From the NCBI GenBank assembly GCA_963921935.1, contig OY998175.1, positions 162,996,809 through 163,060,808 on the forward strand: a stretch of 64,000 bases of DNA, written 5' to 3'. Source of the stretch: Galeruca laticollis. Taxonomy: Eukaryota > Arthropoda > Insecta > Coleoptera > Chrysomelidae. Made by a program: the position numbers and the translations under genes. Below, piece by piece: positions 1-11,317 of the stretch. The notes below the pieces were generated by a model. It saw only the letters and a list, made by a program, of their open reading frames with translations. It ran no database searches and was not told the DNA's origin. Each line of letters starts with the position of its first letter. Positions within the stretch are counted from its first letter, which is position 1.

Positions 1-2089
1 AAAAAAGCGCCGACATAATAACTCCAAGACTTGTGAATCTGTTCAGACTAAGCCTAGCCACAGGAGTTATACCTACGGTGTGGGAAATCTCCAAGGTGGT
101 ACTCATACCAAAACCTGGAAGACCCTCTTACGATACTGCAAAGGCTCATCGTCCAATAAGTCTCTTGTCATTTCTTCTTAAGGCACTAGAGAAGATGATA
201 GATAGGCATTTGAGGGTCACGGTGCTGGGCGACAAGCCGCTGCACCCCAATCAGCATGCCTACCAAAGTGGGAAATCTTGCGAAACAGCCTTGCATAGCT
301 TGGTAAGCAAGATAGAGCAAGCCATTACTTACAAAGAAGTTGCGTTGGATGTGTTCCTGGATATTGAAGGAGCATTTGACAATACGAGCACTCGCTCAAT
401 ATTATCAAAGCTGCAATCCAGAGGTACAGACAGGACAATCACCCGATGGATAGAGAACATGCTAAGCAGCAGGAGAGCACAAGCATCCCTATGTGGTGTC
501 ACAAGAGAGGTGAAGACAGAAAGAGGATGTCCACAGACAGGCGTTCTGTCACCAAAGCTGTGGAATCTGGTAGTCGACGACCTTCTTGTCTCACTAAACG
601 AGCAGGGGTGGTATGCTCAAGGATATGCTGACGACATCATCATTCTAATACGGGGAAAACACGTGGGCATCTGCCTGGAACTAATTCAGAGGGCAATGTC
701 CGTAGTGGAGAGGTGGTGTGATGCGGAGGGATTGTCTGTCAATCCCTCGAAAACCATCATGGTACCATTCACAAAACATCGAATCCCAGAGATTACTAGT
801 GTGCCAAAACTCTTCGGCAATCAGATAAAGGTTGCCAGGGAGGCAAATTATCTAAGAATCCGGTTAGATTACAAGTTAACCTGGAATAGCCATCTAGCGA
901 GCATCACAAGCCGTTCTCAGATGACGCTAATGACAATGAGACGAGCAATTGGGTGCACCTGGGGACTAACTCCGACAATGGTAAACTGGTTGTACACCAG
1001 AGTAATCAGACCAATGATGGTGTATGGTGCGATCGCATGGTGGCCTAAAGTTCAGCAAAGCACAGCCGCCAAAACGCTTTCTAAAGTGCAGCGAGCTGCG
1101 TGTCTGAGCATTACAGGCGCCATGAAGGGCACCCCAACCGCAGCATTGGAAATACTGCTAAACATCCCACCATTAGATCTTTATATACAGGGGGAGGCTA
1201 ACATGGCTGCATACAGAATGCAGTGCAATGGCAACTGGTGCAAGCACCATGCTATGAAACATACTAAAATACACGACAACATGAGGTGCGACATCATCGA
1301 AATGCCACCTGACAGAATGCCCAAGGTCGTGAAAACTGAGATACCATATCGTGTCAACTTGAGTGGCAGATCGGAATGGGCCCAGGGAGAACCTCAAAGC
1401 ATGTTGAACAGTATCACCTGGTACACCGACGGGTCAAAGACCCTAACGGGTACAGGAGCAGGCGTTTACGGCGTCAGACCCAGGCAAAGAATAAGTGTTT
1501 GCCTTGGCAAAATGACGACCGTATTTCAAGCAGAAATAGCTGCACTAATCGAATGCGGCAGAACATGCATAGACAGGAAATATAACAAAAAGACCATCTA
1601 TGTGAACGCGGACAGTCGGGCGGTTCTTTTGGCCTTAGCAAGCCACAGCTATACGTCGAAAATAGTGTGGGACTGTCACAATACCTTGAAAACCTTGGCA
1701 AAAGACAATAGAGTAATTCTTACTTGGGTGCCAAGCCATACAGGGGTAGCTGGAAATGAGGGAGCTGATAAGTGTGTCAAGAAAGGAGCTCATCTCACCC
1801 TCATGGGACCAGAACCAGCATACGGCGTTTCATACAGCGCCGCACGAAAAACTGTTTCCAACTGCACCGCAAAGCACGTGGTCTTCGATTGCCCTGCCCT
1901 GTGCAGAAGGCGAGCCTCCTGTTTAGATATCTTCCTAGGCACAAATCAGGAGGGAATGCAGGAAAACATAGTCCGATCAATCTCAATGTGCTTAATACCT
2001 GTGAGTGGGGGTGCACAATAAGCCAATCAATGGCTGAGCGGCAACAATTAAGGCACCTGAACCCTAACCCCCTCGTGACTAAAAAAAAT
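1..2089 (+). mobile_element. RNase H-bearing LINE, copy A (5' end outside window)
   Basis: Non-LTR retrotransposon of the I/R1/Loa-like group, which carries reverse transcriptase plus RNase H in ORF2. The 5' part, including the endonuclease, lies outside the window. The 3' UTR ends in 'cctcgtgacta' followed by a short A run at about 2080-2089, the priming tail. A second copy of the same family starts near 6640 in the same orientation and ends in a similar 'gcactcgtgacta' at 14575, which confirms the end. Compared with copy B, this copy lacks about 235 bp near 1865. Confidence 0.85.
33..2021 (+). CDS. LINE ORF2 fragment: reverse transcriptase and RNase H
   Basis: A long open frame of 662 residues; the first Met is only the first one in the window, and the real protein starts upstream. 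RT motifs run in order: FLDIEGAFD (motif A, about residue 109), GVLSPKLWN, and the catalytic YADD box (Y198, D200, D201). RNase H follows, with YTDGSK near residue 463, NADSRAV near 523 and WVPSHTGVAGNEGAD near 565-580. The end has a Cys/His-type tail (HVVFDCPALC). The protein would copy element RNA into DNA at a nicked site in the nucleus. The frame is intact despite a deletion near codon 611 relative to copy B. That suggests either recent arrival or a chance in-frame loss. Confidence 0.85.
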   Translation: MNLFRLSLATGVIPTVWEISKVVLIPKPGRPSYDTAKAHRPISLLSFLLKALEKMIDRHLRVTVLGDKPLHPNQHAYQSGKSCETALHSLVSKIEQAITYKEVALDVFLDIEGAFDNTSTRSILSKLQSRGTDRTITRWIENMLSSRRAQASLCGVTREVKTERGCPQTGVLSPKLWNLVVDDLLVSLNEQGWYAQGYADDIIILIRGKHVGICLELIQRAMSVVERWCDAEGLSVNPSKTIMVPFTKHRIPEITSVPKLFGNQIKVAREANYLRIRLDYKLTWNSHLASITSRSQMTLMTMRRAIGCTWGLTPTMVNWLYTRVIRPMMVYGAIAWWPKVQQSTAAKTLSKVQRAACLSITGAMKGTPTAALEILLNIPPLDLYIQGEANMAAYRMQCNGNWCKHHAMKHTKIHDNMRCDIIEMPPDRMPKVVKTEIPYRVNLSGRSEWAQGEPQSMLNSITWYTDGSKTLTGTGAGVYGVRPRQRISVCLGKMTTVFQAEIAALIECGRTCIDRKYNKKTIYVNADSRAVLLALASHSYTSKIVWDCHNTLKTLAKDNRVILTWVPSHTGVAGNEGADKCVKKGAHLTLMGPEPAYGVSYSAARKTVSNCTAKHVVFDCPALCRRRASCLDIFLGTNQEGMQENIVRSISMCLIPVSGGAQ

Positions 2090-2875
2090 TCTCCATTAAT
2101 GTGAAGAAATTAGGAAAAACATTTTTATTGTAACCTTTGATATTAACATAAAGAGAAAATAAAATGGGCTACTAGGTAGCTATTTGTTAAAGTTTAAAAA
2201 AGTCTTAGCTGTTTTTGTAATGATAACCATGATATGAATATCGGTTTAATTTTCTTAAATCAAGTAGGTAATACTGTCAGTAGGTAACTCGTGATAGTTT
2301 TCTGAAAATTGGCTTATATAATCCAGTCAAATTGTGAATAAACATTAAATTATGTAGTTTGGAGATTGTAATGCATTGAGGGGGGGGGGGTGCATTCTGA
2401 GCATACATTTCAATTTGCGGGGTAATCCGAATATCAGCTGGACCCCTCTTGCTAAAAACGGGTTTAATTCGACATCTCGAATGGGGAAAACAAGTGCTAA
2501 GTCTGAGAAGAGAAATCATTTTGCCATTGTTTCTAAGAACAAGGCTGTAGCTCATAGCAGAAAGAGGAAACCAAGAAGAAAATGTTTCTGGCTTGTGCCT
2601 TTGTTTGTTGTAGCGAAAGAGGGGGCCAAGAAGAATATGTTCCTAGGTTGCGCCTTTATTTAAATTGTATTTTTCTTTTATTAAACTTCAAATTAAAGTT
2701 CTCAGCTATGTCTAAAATACATTTCAAGTTATAGTCATGTTCATACAAACCCACTCCCTGAAGATACCGATCTCAAATTTTTTTATCGTTGTATACATAA
2801 TAAATGTTAGTATATAAAGCAACAACAAACTGATAAAAACGACTAAAAAACAAATACAACCCAAAAAATACTTAC
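2090..2875. other. AT-rich spacer, no supported gene
   Basis: It holds a run of 11 G at 2380-2390 inside AT-rich sequence. A 95-codon open frame at 2376-2663 begins in that G run and has no recognisable motif, so I do not call it a gene. The segment is downstream (minus strand) of host exon 2876-3214 and is probably intronic. Confidence 0.5.
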
Positions 2876-3214
2876 AGCTACCAAATTCGGATAGTACTTT
2901 TGTGTAACGCTGGCCAAGACAGTTGGCTTCGAGCTGGTACTGGCCGTACTAGCTGCGGAACTATACGCACTATCATTTACTTTGTACGCTTCGTCGAGGG
3001 CGGAATATTTCGCTATTAAATTTTGGATTTCGACTCTTTTAGCTTCTCTTCGAGACTCCGTATCCGGAATGCTTGGACTAGTTAATTCGTTAAATTTTGG
3101 AACTGCCGCACTCAACGTTTTTTCGAAATTCGAGTGAATCGGTGCTGGTTCTTCTTGGTATTTTATTTCAACTGGGCAAAGTTTGAAATTTGTTGCTAGC
3201 TTTCTGTCGTTCAC
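2876..3214 (-). CDS. Internal exon of an unidentified host gene
   Basis: A 113-codon exon on the minus strand. Its borders are a clean acceptor (AATTAG before GTG AAC GAC at 3214) and a consensus donor (GTAAGT from 2875). Length 339 is divisible by three, so it is a phase 0-0 exon. The peptide begins VNDRKLATNFKLCPVEIKYQ, has an acidic/basic helix-like stretch (RREAKRVEIQNLIAKYSALD) and then a Ser/Thr/Ala-rich part. It has no transposon motif. The upstream exon at 30645-31436 on the same strand also ends in phase 0, so the two splice in frame. I do not recognise the family. The next exon must lie left of the window or within 1-2875. Confidence 0.65.
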
Positions 3215-5889
3215 CTAATTATTAAATGTTATCATTTATCTTTAAAAAACGGAAGAAAAAGAAGCAGTGCTTTTTTTACTTTAAGGCTGGTCAAAGGTTT
3301 AGAATAATGTTTTATACAATTAAAAGTTTATTCGACACTTTTTTAATAATAGTATTTATATACCATTAAATTTGAAATATACAATAATTTTAGTTAACAA
3401 TAAAGAAATATAGTATTCCCACAGAACTATTTGGTATAAAATCACTTAATAAGTTACAGGACTACCAAACTGAAGTATGAAATTATAGTCCATAACTTAA
3501 ATATGGTTGGAATTCAAAGAAACAGAATGAATTGTTGGACTTGGAGTTTCATTCGTACGGAAAAACAGTTATCTACTGATGCCAAGTAAATTATGAACAT
3601 CCAAAGGCTTGATTAACAAAAATTCCAACAAAAACTGAATGATCCTATTCTAGTGAGAGAATAGATTGACGTTGGTATTTTCTCGTGTATAGATAGAAGT
3701 TATTAAGTTGGAATAAAGCGATACAGAATATTATGTTTTATATATACAATTATTTACTTTGATAAAGCCTGGTTCCATACATATTATAGTCCAGAAAGGG
3801 GTGGATTGACGCAACTGACTGCAAAATAACATGAAAAATAACATGAAAAATTTTTGGTCCGAAAACAAACTAATTCCAAATATACTTTCAAATAATGGAC
3901 AAGCTACCATAGTGAATAGTTGATCAAAAAGTAGAAAGGCAACAGTTCAAAATTACATAAATGCTTGACACACATATTTCTATATAATCCTATAGAAATT
4001 TGCCATACGTCGATGTTTGTCACAGAAATAATGTCAATGTAACAATTGAGACTTACAGAAACAGAAGTATTTGAAATTTCAAATTAGGTGAATTTTATCA
4101 TACGTACATGTTGAGAAAGCGGAAAAATTCGATATCAATATTGTAAATAATATAAAAAAAAAACTAATAAAACAAAATATGATATGGCAATGGAGATATA
4201 CTTATTTAATGAATAATTTTAATAATTTGATTTTGGTATGCATAATTAGAATTTGTAATAATGAAATAATTTATAATTGTTTATACGAACATAAATAAAA
4301 TATAACATCTTTCCGCTAGACTGATAGCCAGTACCTGCTACATATATTTTAATGTATAAAGCAGTGTTTTTCAACTTTTTTTGACATGCGACCACTTTAC
4401 AAATTCTGGTGACCCTCAAAGCTAGAATCAGGAATTTTAATAACTATATATCACTGAAAATATTGTAATTTTTTAATGTAGTGTAGGACCTACAAACACT
4501 AACTTAGCCAGATATCAGGTAATTAAGGTGTGCGTTAGATTCACGTTAAAGTATAAAATCTGGCATTCATATATTTTGTTTAAATAACGATTGTATTACA
4601 GTATTTATGAAGCGAGACCTATCTGAATGGTCTAACAAAGCTACTGACCCATAGGCTCTCACTCTATATGAACATGAACTCTGTAAACAGAAGTCAAACC
4701 GATGAATTATATTTTTAACGGAACTGTATTTTGTGCCAATATTTTTAAAAAGTTTGGAAATGACATGTAAATGGTCGTCAGTGTTAAGAGAAAAGCACTA
4801 AAATACCGATAACTTTAATGACTATGAATAATTTGAGTAAGTGACGTTTAAATATATATATTTCACAAACAATATTTCATTTACTTGAAAAAATGTTTTA
4901 TTCCATATATAAACGTTTCGTATTTCGCCAAACAAACAACAATTATAATAATAGAAATATTAAATCTAAGTCGAATAAATAATTAACAACAAAACAACGA
5001 AGCTTTTAACATACTTTGCATAAATTAATTGATTGTGAAAAATGTTGAATACAAAATTAACTGTCTCGACCCTTACTTCGTGGAATCTACTCATATTAGT
5101 GCTTTAAATGAAACTTACAGTTTCTAGATAATTCCGCAATATATTTAAAAAATACATTTATTAGGATATAATTAAAACTTTGTTCCTAATGTTTTGTTTA
5201 TAGGAAAGTAGTGTATGTAATTCGGGCATAAAATATTTTATGCGACTTTTTCACACGAACACATTCAATAAAATCATTCAGGAGCCAATATTCCATCGAA
5301 GTTTTCATTATTTTTCCTATAATGGGTTCAACAAAAATAACCTATTTCAGATTATCCTTAGACTAAGATGAAAATACTTTTTGTAAATACTTGAATCTTT
5401 CCCCTTGTTTAAATATTGCTTCATAAAACCAAGTTTCATGTATACATATTTTTTCAGTTGGGACTAGATTCAAACTTTTTATCATTCTAAATATCTGCTG
5501 ATAAACTAATAAGGGATAATATAATATATAATATGTGAATAAAAAGATTTTATAACGACACTAGCAAATGTACTTTTTATTAAACAAAAAAGTCAATTAT
5601 TCAGTAGGACAAGATTTAATTTAGTATAATAATTGTACCTAGACTCAATTGAGCATACGGCACCCTGAAGCTAAAAAAATATTTCCACAAATTTCTGACG
5701 TGATAGAATATTTTGTTCATGTAATTATTAGACAAAAGTCTACGAGTTATACTATTTGATCTCCAAATTGTGGGACTGTGTTACTTAAATACACCAAATA
5801 AACTTTTTTCGTACTGCTTGCATGAACAACTAATTTTTTTTTTCTTAATAAATGAATATATCTTTAGCTCAGGAACAATTGAGGTGATT
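3215..5889. other. AT-rich intronic sequence with degraded repeats
   Basis: No open frame of note on either strand. It contains a hAT-type tip at 4362. It also has a short block around 5050-5115 that recurs near 42650-42720 ('cgacccttac' then 'tggaatctactca'), which marks an old dispersed repeat. The rest shows no structure I can name. Confidence 0.5.
4362..4421 (+). repeat. hAT-type terminal repeat tip
   Basis: The stretch starts CAGTGTTTTTCAACTTTTTT and goes on with 'gacatgcgaccac'. This follows the pattern of hAT (Charlie-like) termini: CAGTG, then TTCAACCTTTTT, then a GCGACCCC-like block. I found no matching opposite end or 8-bp duplication nearby, so this is only a remnant. Confidence 0.35.
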
Positions 5890-6348
5890 TTTATACAGGG
5901 TGTTCCATCTCAGACGAACCACCCCGTATATTTCTTATCCCATAGTGATTGGAAAAATTTCCCGAAACACGTCGGATGATTTTGTTTGGAGGACATCTTT
6001 TGACGTATATTTGAGGCTTAAACAAGCAACCCCCTAAGAGGGGGACAATTTGAACATTTGATTTAAAAACGCAGTTTTGATTTTTTTGATTGTAAGCATG
6101 ATAAAACAAGCAATTTTTTTAAGAATGTGATTTTTTTCATACTCCGTTGTAAAGAGGCTTCCAAGACCTTACAAATGAAGTATCACTCAACCCCTCTTCC
6201 CTATTCAATTTTGAGGGGTCGAAGCGGCCCCTCTTAGAGAGTTGCTTGTTCAAGCCTCAAATATACTTCAAAAGATGTCCCCCAAAGAAAAGCATCCGAC
6301 GTGTTTCGGGAAATTTTTCCAATCACTGAGATGGAACTGTATATAAAA
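5890..6348. repeat. Fold-back (long inverted repeat) element
   Basis: Two long arms read as imperfect reverse complements: about 5938-6047 and 6213-6335. Both contain 'gattggaaaaatttcccgaa', 'acgtcgga' and 'atatttgaggctt'. The outer ends read tatacagggtgttccatc on the left and its shorter complement (gatggaactgtatat) on the right. There is no coding capacity. It looks like a non-autonomous DNA element about 0.46 kb long. The superfamily is unknown. Confidence 0.65.
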
Positions 6349-6639
6349 ATGATAAAATCACAAAATGCTACCCAATTCAGAGATGTTTTTTGAAAGCTCA
6401 CCAAATATTTTACTAGTTTATATTACATGTACCGCTATCATATTTACATACTCAACATTAGGAGAGAAATATGTTTAATGGGATTGCAAGAAATTGCAGA
6501 TGTAATTGATGCCAAAATTTTTCAGGTGTATGTGTTAGTAATTGATGCTGCTTAAAACTTAGCGGCAAATGGTTCATGTTTTATAATTGTTTTAAATAAC
6601 AGCAAACGGCATGGGTCTAATAATAAATCTTAGAAGAAA
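6349..6639. other. AT-rich spacer
   Basis: Nothing recognisable lies between the fold-back element and the 5' end of LINE copy B. Confidence 0.4.
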
Positions 6640-7608
6640 CTTATTTCTCCATATTTACGAAGATATTAAATGAAAAGCGATCCGACCTATCAAAAGCGCA
6701 AAGTCCGTAGTCACACATGGATCTGTGACATGGGCTATCCAATATTTTGATACTTTCAAGGCGCCTGGAGTAAATGGAATGTTTCCAGTGCTGCTCCAGA
6801 AAAGCGCCGACATAATAGCTCCAATGCTTGTGACTCTTTTTAGACAAAGGTTAGCCACGGGTTCGGGAAATATCTAAAGTGGTGTTCATACCGAAACCTG
6901 GAAAACCCTAGTACGATATTGCAAAGGCTCATCGTCCAATAAGCATCCTGTCATTTCTTCTCAAGGCAATAGAGGAGATGATTGATAGGCATCTAAGGAT
7001 TACGGTGCTAGGTGACAAGTTTTTACACCCTAACCAGCAAGCCTACCAAAATGGTTAGTCTTGCGAAACGGCTCTGCATAGCTTGATGGGTAAGATTGAG
7101 CAAGCCATTACTTACAAAGAAGTTGTACTGGCTGTGTTCCTGGATATAGAAGAGGCATTTGACAACACAAGCACCCGCTCAATTTTGTTAAAGCTGGAAT
7201 CCAAGGACACTGACAGGACAATCATTCGACGGATAGACAACATGTTAAGCAGCAGGAGAGCACAAGCATCCTTGTGTGGTATTATGAGAGAGGTGAAGGA
7301 TATGCTAATGACATTGTTATTCTAATAAGGAAAAAAATACATGGGAATCTGCCTGGAACTAAAGCAAAGGGCAATGTCAGTGGTGGACAGATAGTGTGAT
7401 GCGGAGGGATTGTCTGTTAACCCCTCGAAAACCATCATGGTACCATTTACGAAACAACGAAACGTGGATATCACTAAAGTGCCAAAACTCTTCAGCAATC
7501 AGATAGAGGTTGCCAGAGAAGCAAAATACCCAGGAATCCGGCTAAATGATAAGTTAACCTAGAACCGCCATTTAGCAAGCATCACAAGCCGTTCTCAGAT
7601 CACATTAA
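6640..7608 (+). pseudogene. LINE copy B, part 1 (RT region, broken)
   Basis: Same family as the element at 1-2089. The match begins before the point where copy A enters the window and includes the RT motif that reads APGVNGMFP near 6760. Stops and frameshifts interrupt it; only 7083-7325 stays open for 80 codons (VFLDIEEAFDNT, motif A). The YADD region is damaged, with a deletion around 7300. It stops abruptly at TTAA 7605-7608, where a piggyBac element is inserted, and resumes at 10100. Confidence 0.85.
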
Positions 7609-7651
7609 CCTTCATGGGACGGACATCAAAATTTTACGAAAAGGACTAACT

Positions 7652-7669
7652 GGGGTTCGAGAAGACCCC
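7652..7669. repeat. piggyBac subterminal palindrome, left
   Basis: An 18-base site of the form GGGGT-N8-ACCCC, 43 bases inside the left end. The same form recurs twice near the right end (9893-9910 and 10061-10078) with different inner bases. A conserved outer pentamer around a variable core suggests a protein-binding site, perhaps for the transposase's Cys-rich C terminus. That role is inferred. Confidence 0.7.
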
Positions 7670-7825
7670 ATGCGTAAAATTGCAGAAATGCTGTATTTTT
7701 CTTTAAATTAAATATATATAAAAGAAGTTTTATTAAAGTTTTACTATTAACCATTTATTAGTCAAAAATCATCACGAAAAAATACAAAATACCCTAATCA
7801 CTAATACTACTAGCTACATATCATT

Positions 7826-9665
7826 TTAACATTTTTTACAAACTATCTCCGATTTTGAATGTTCTAGGCACACAAAGTTATTACACCTAATACATATTTT
7901 TCTGGATTTTCTGTCTTTTCCTCTTTGACACATATGGCAGCGCCCCCTGGTAATGTTTTGTTGTTCAACTCTATGTTCTGTTACATCCAGTTGTTCGGGA
8001 AAAACGTCTGTCATATGCCGTTTTCTATTCGTCTGAATGTATTTATTATTATATCGCCGGAAAACGTTTTTCTTTATGAGTTCTTTTCCTAGTCCCAAAA
8101 TATACATTTTACGTTTATCCAAACTGTTTTTTCGCCAATCCGGGTTTTGCAGTAACCACAATTTATAAGCATTTATTCCTGCGATATCTATAAGATGCGA
8201 AAATATTGCCATTGGCCAGCGGTTTGACTTTCTCTGCACTGTATATTCTTTGGCCAATTTATCTGAAGTGTCGACAGCACCTTTTGTTTTGTTGTAATGA
8301 AGAATAGTTTCTGGTTTATAGTGCTGTTCTTCTCCAGCTACTTTACTATCAGTATACTCACTTGAAAGTAAGATGACAGCATGTTTTTGTTTTGGAACAC
8401 AGGATACTAGCGTTCTTTGATTTCTAAAAGCAAACATACTTGAAAACTCTTTCTTGTACGATGCCGGTAGAAGTTCCCTGGGAATAAATGTTTTATTTTT
8501 CCGGAGGGTTCCACATAAAGTAATATTTTTTTCCACAACTTGTCAGCAAGTTCTAAACTTGTAAAAAAGTTATCGATCGTTATTCCAAATCCGCCTTCCA
8601 AATGGTCTGTCAAATCTAGGACAACCCTTTGATCTTGACCCTTTTCCGCTTTGTTACCTTGTTTTCCTAAAAATTAATAGATACATTGGAATATAAAGTT
8701 TGCCTATATTGCTTTTCAAATAACTTACCCAAATAAACTTGCATGTTTGCAATATAAGAACTGGTGCAGTCCACAAGAGCCCATATTTTGATTCCATACT
8801 TATCAGGTTTACTCTTCATATAGACTCGGAATGGTGCCTTACCCCTAAATGGTACAAGCTGCTCATCTACACATAGATGGTCGCCAGGATTAAGTGATTT
8901 TTTACAATTAGAAGTGAAAATATCGAATATATCTCTTATCGGAGCTAGCTTATCTACTAATTTTCGTTCTTGTCTTGTTTGAAAATTATCAAAGCGTAAA
9001 AATGAAGTAATTTGTTTGAATCTGTCTCTTGACATTGCAGCAGGAATTATAGGACGGCAGTAAGAAACATTTTGACACCAGAGCATATCGATAGCCTCTT
9101 TCGATCCGTGAAGTGCGTCAAGAATAAGCAACAGTCCAATATAAGCTTCAATCTCTGTAGAATCAACAGGTACAAAAACTTTAATTTTATTCGGATTTTC
9201 TATATTCCATTTATCATAATATGTTTGTGCCTTTCTGTTTGTTTCGGTTACTATTATGTTCAGAATATCCGGAGATAGGAAAAGAAGAAAAGCGTCTTTT
9301 ATACTTGAGATATCAGAACTGTAATTTGTAAGGCCTAGAGCATGTCTCCGAATATTAGCTTTTGAACGTCTAACTTTTGTGTTTCCTAGAATTTTTGACC
9401 ACTCAGTTCCATCTTTAGATTTATATACTGGAATGCCCTGGCTGTTACTAACTGTTGGTTTCTCTGGGTTCGTTTTCTCTATACTTGGATCAACAACTAT
9501 TACATCATTTTCTTCATCTACTTCTGTGACAATGTCTTCATCTTCTAAGTCACTCGATGTGTCCTCATTGATAACACTATCAAACTCTGGATCATCACTT
9601 TCAAGTATACGTAACATCTCATCGTCAGTAAGCCCCTTGCGATTGTTTGTAAATAAAAACTGACT
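7826..9665 (-). pseudogene. piggyBac transposase with one intron and one frameshift
   Basis: DDE transposase (DDE_Tnp_1_7 type) that excises and inserts the element at TTAA. I take Met at 9665 (MSQFLFTNN); Met 9701 is also in frame. Exon 1 is 8729-9665. A 62-nt phase-1 intron (GTAAGT at 8728, AG at 8667-8668) leads to exon 2, 7826-8666. Catalytic Asp residues sit in VDEQLVPFRG (exon 1), GITIDNFFTS and GAVDTSDK (exon 2). The C terminus is a Cys-rich finger (CHMCQRG...CIRC...CLEH...CKKC), as in the family. The only break is a shift in a run of seven T at 8526-8532. The coding length of about 592 residues equals the usual family size. The shift might be an assembly error in the homopolymer. Confidence 0.9.
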
Positions 9666-9892
9666 CATTTTCAAAACGATGTACCCTACTCGCATTATCA
9701 CAAGAGACTAACCCGAATATTCAAGTCTAAAAATTATATCGCAGTGCGGGGAATCCCCCATTTGAACTGGTTTTTTAGATTTTACAATTATATGGGGAAA
9801 TTCCCTGTGAGTAAACAAACGTTAAATGTATGGGATTCCCCGATTTTACTAACAGTTACCGGGATTATTTTATCGGGCGTAAAAGGCTGACC

Positions 9893-10078
9893 GGGGTCTG
9901 AAGAGACCCCTGGAATATAAAACTATTTTTTGTTTATACCAGCCAATAAAAACTACTAAATACATCATATTTTATCAAAATAATTCATAAACTGCAGCTA
10001 GATGAAAGATCAATGTTTAAAAAGTTTCGTTTGCAAAGATACAGCAAAAACATACGTCATGGGGTACAAACGGACCCC
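9893..10078. repeat. piggyBac subterminal palindromes, right pair
   Basis: Two 18-base GGGGT-N8-ACCCC sites lie at 9893-9910 and 10061-10078, the second 17 bases from the right end. Short GGGGAAT/ATTCCCC-type motifs also lie upstream of the transposase start (about 9748-9758 and 9831-9842). Confidence 0.7.
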
Positions 10079-10099
10079 GGCCAGTCCTATGAAGGTTAA

Positions 10100-11317
10100 T
10101 AACGATGAGACGAGCGATTGGGTGTACTTGGGGTTTAACTCCGTCAATGGTAAACTGGCTGTACATTCGGGTAATCAGACCGATGATGGTGTAAGGCACA
10201 ATTATGAGCCTCAAATCCAGCAAAGCATAGCAGTTAAAATGCTTTCCAAGGCACTCCAATCGCAGCATTGGAGATACTGCTGAACATCCCACCCTTAGAT
10301 CTATACATAGAGAGGGAGTCCAAAATGGCTGCATTGTAATAGCAACTGGTTTAAGCACCATGTTATGAAATATACCAAAATATACGACAGTATGAGGTGC
10401 GACATACTTGAAATGCCACCTGATAGAATTCCGAAGGTCATGGAAACTGAGATACCATATAACGTCAACTTGAGTGGCAGAACTGAATGGGCTCAGGGAT
10501 TACCTCAACATATGTTGAACAGTATCATCTGATACACCTATGGATCAAAGACCCCATCGGACACAGGAGGAGGAGTCAGGCCCAGGCAAAGCATAAGCGT
10601 ATGCCTGGGTAAGCTGCCGACCATATTCCAAGCAGAAATAGCTGCACTAACCGAAAGTGGAAGAACATGCATAGATAGGAAATACAATAAGAATACTATT
10701 TGTCTGAAGATGGACAGTCAGGCAGCTCTTATGGCCCTAGGACAGCTATACTTTGAAGACAGTGTGGGACTGTCATAATACCTTGAAAACCTTGGCAAAT
10801 GCCAATAAGGTAATTCTCAGTTGGGTGCCAAGTCTTAAAGGTGTAGCTGGAAATGAGGGATCAGATAAGTGTGCCAAGAAAGGAGCTAATCTCTCACTTA
10901 TGGGACAAGAGCCAGCATGCGGAGTTTCCTATAGCGTCGTACGAAAAACTGTCTCCAACTGGGGATCGAGTGAACACCAAAAGCGCTGGAACAGGGTTGC
11001 GGGGCATGCTCAATCCATAAGTATGCCCAAAGGACCATCGAGTTCCAATGCAGCAGAGGCCCTTAAATTGGTCGAACAGAACTGCGAAAAGTGGTAGGAT
11101 TCTTAACTGGTCACAGGTTATTCAATGCACACCTAGCGAAAATGGGGATTGACGTAACAAATTCCCAATGCAGGATGTGCGGAGACAGAGAAGAAACTGC
11201 AAAGCATCTTATCGTCCACTGTCCTGCTCTATGCAGAACGAGAGCCTCCTATTTAGATACCTTCTTAGATACAAACCAGGAGGGATTGCAGGAAAGTATA
11301 GTCCGAGGAATATCATT
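10100..11317 (+). pseudogene. LINE copy B, part 2 (late RT, RNase H, zinc-knuckle tail)
   Basis: Continues copy B after the piggyBac. RNase H is readable at 10753-11097 (WVPSLKGVAGNEGSDK). It overlaps a frame at 11091 and on that gives the C-terminal CRMCG...HLIVHCPAL Cys/His motif, a region partly lost from copy A. Stop codons and shifts are frequent earlier (10300-10700), so it is dead. It ends at 11317, where an RTE-type LINE is inserted; 11305-11317 (gaggaatatcatt) is the target repeat. Confidence 0.85.

Larger units (their letters stand above)
7609..10095 (-). mobile_element. piggyBac-family DNA transposon, near intact
   Basis: Exact borders can be read. TTAA at 7605-7608 and 10096-10099 is the duplicated target typical of piggyBac. 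The ends are inverted: CCTTCATGGGAC on the left and, read from the right, CCTTCATAGGAC. Removing 2487 bp plus one TTAA rejoins LINE copy B exactly as copy A reads near 925. The transposase is on the minus strand. Both subterminal regions carry GGGGT-N8-ACCCC palindromes. With an almost intact gene and clean ends, this is one of the youngest insertions in the window. Confidence 0.95.

Noticed and set aside
2376..2663. 95-codon open frame starting in a G run
   Set aside because: Starts in the homopolymer and has no motif, no splice context and biased basic content; likely chance.
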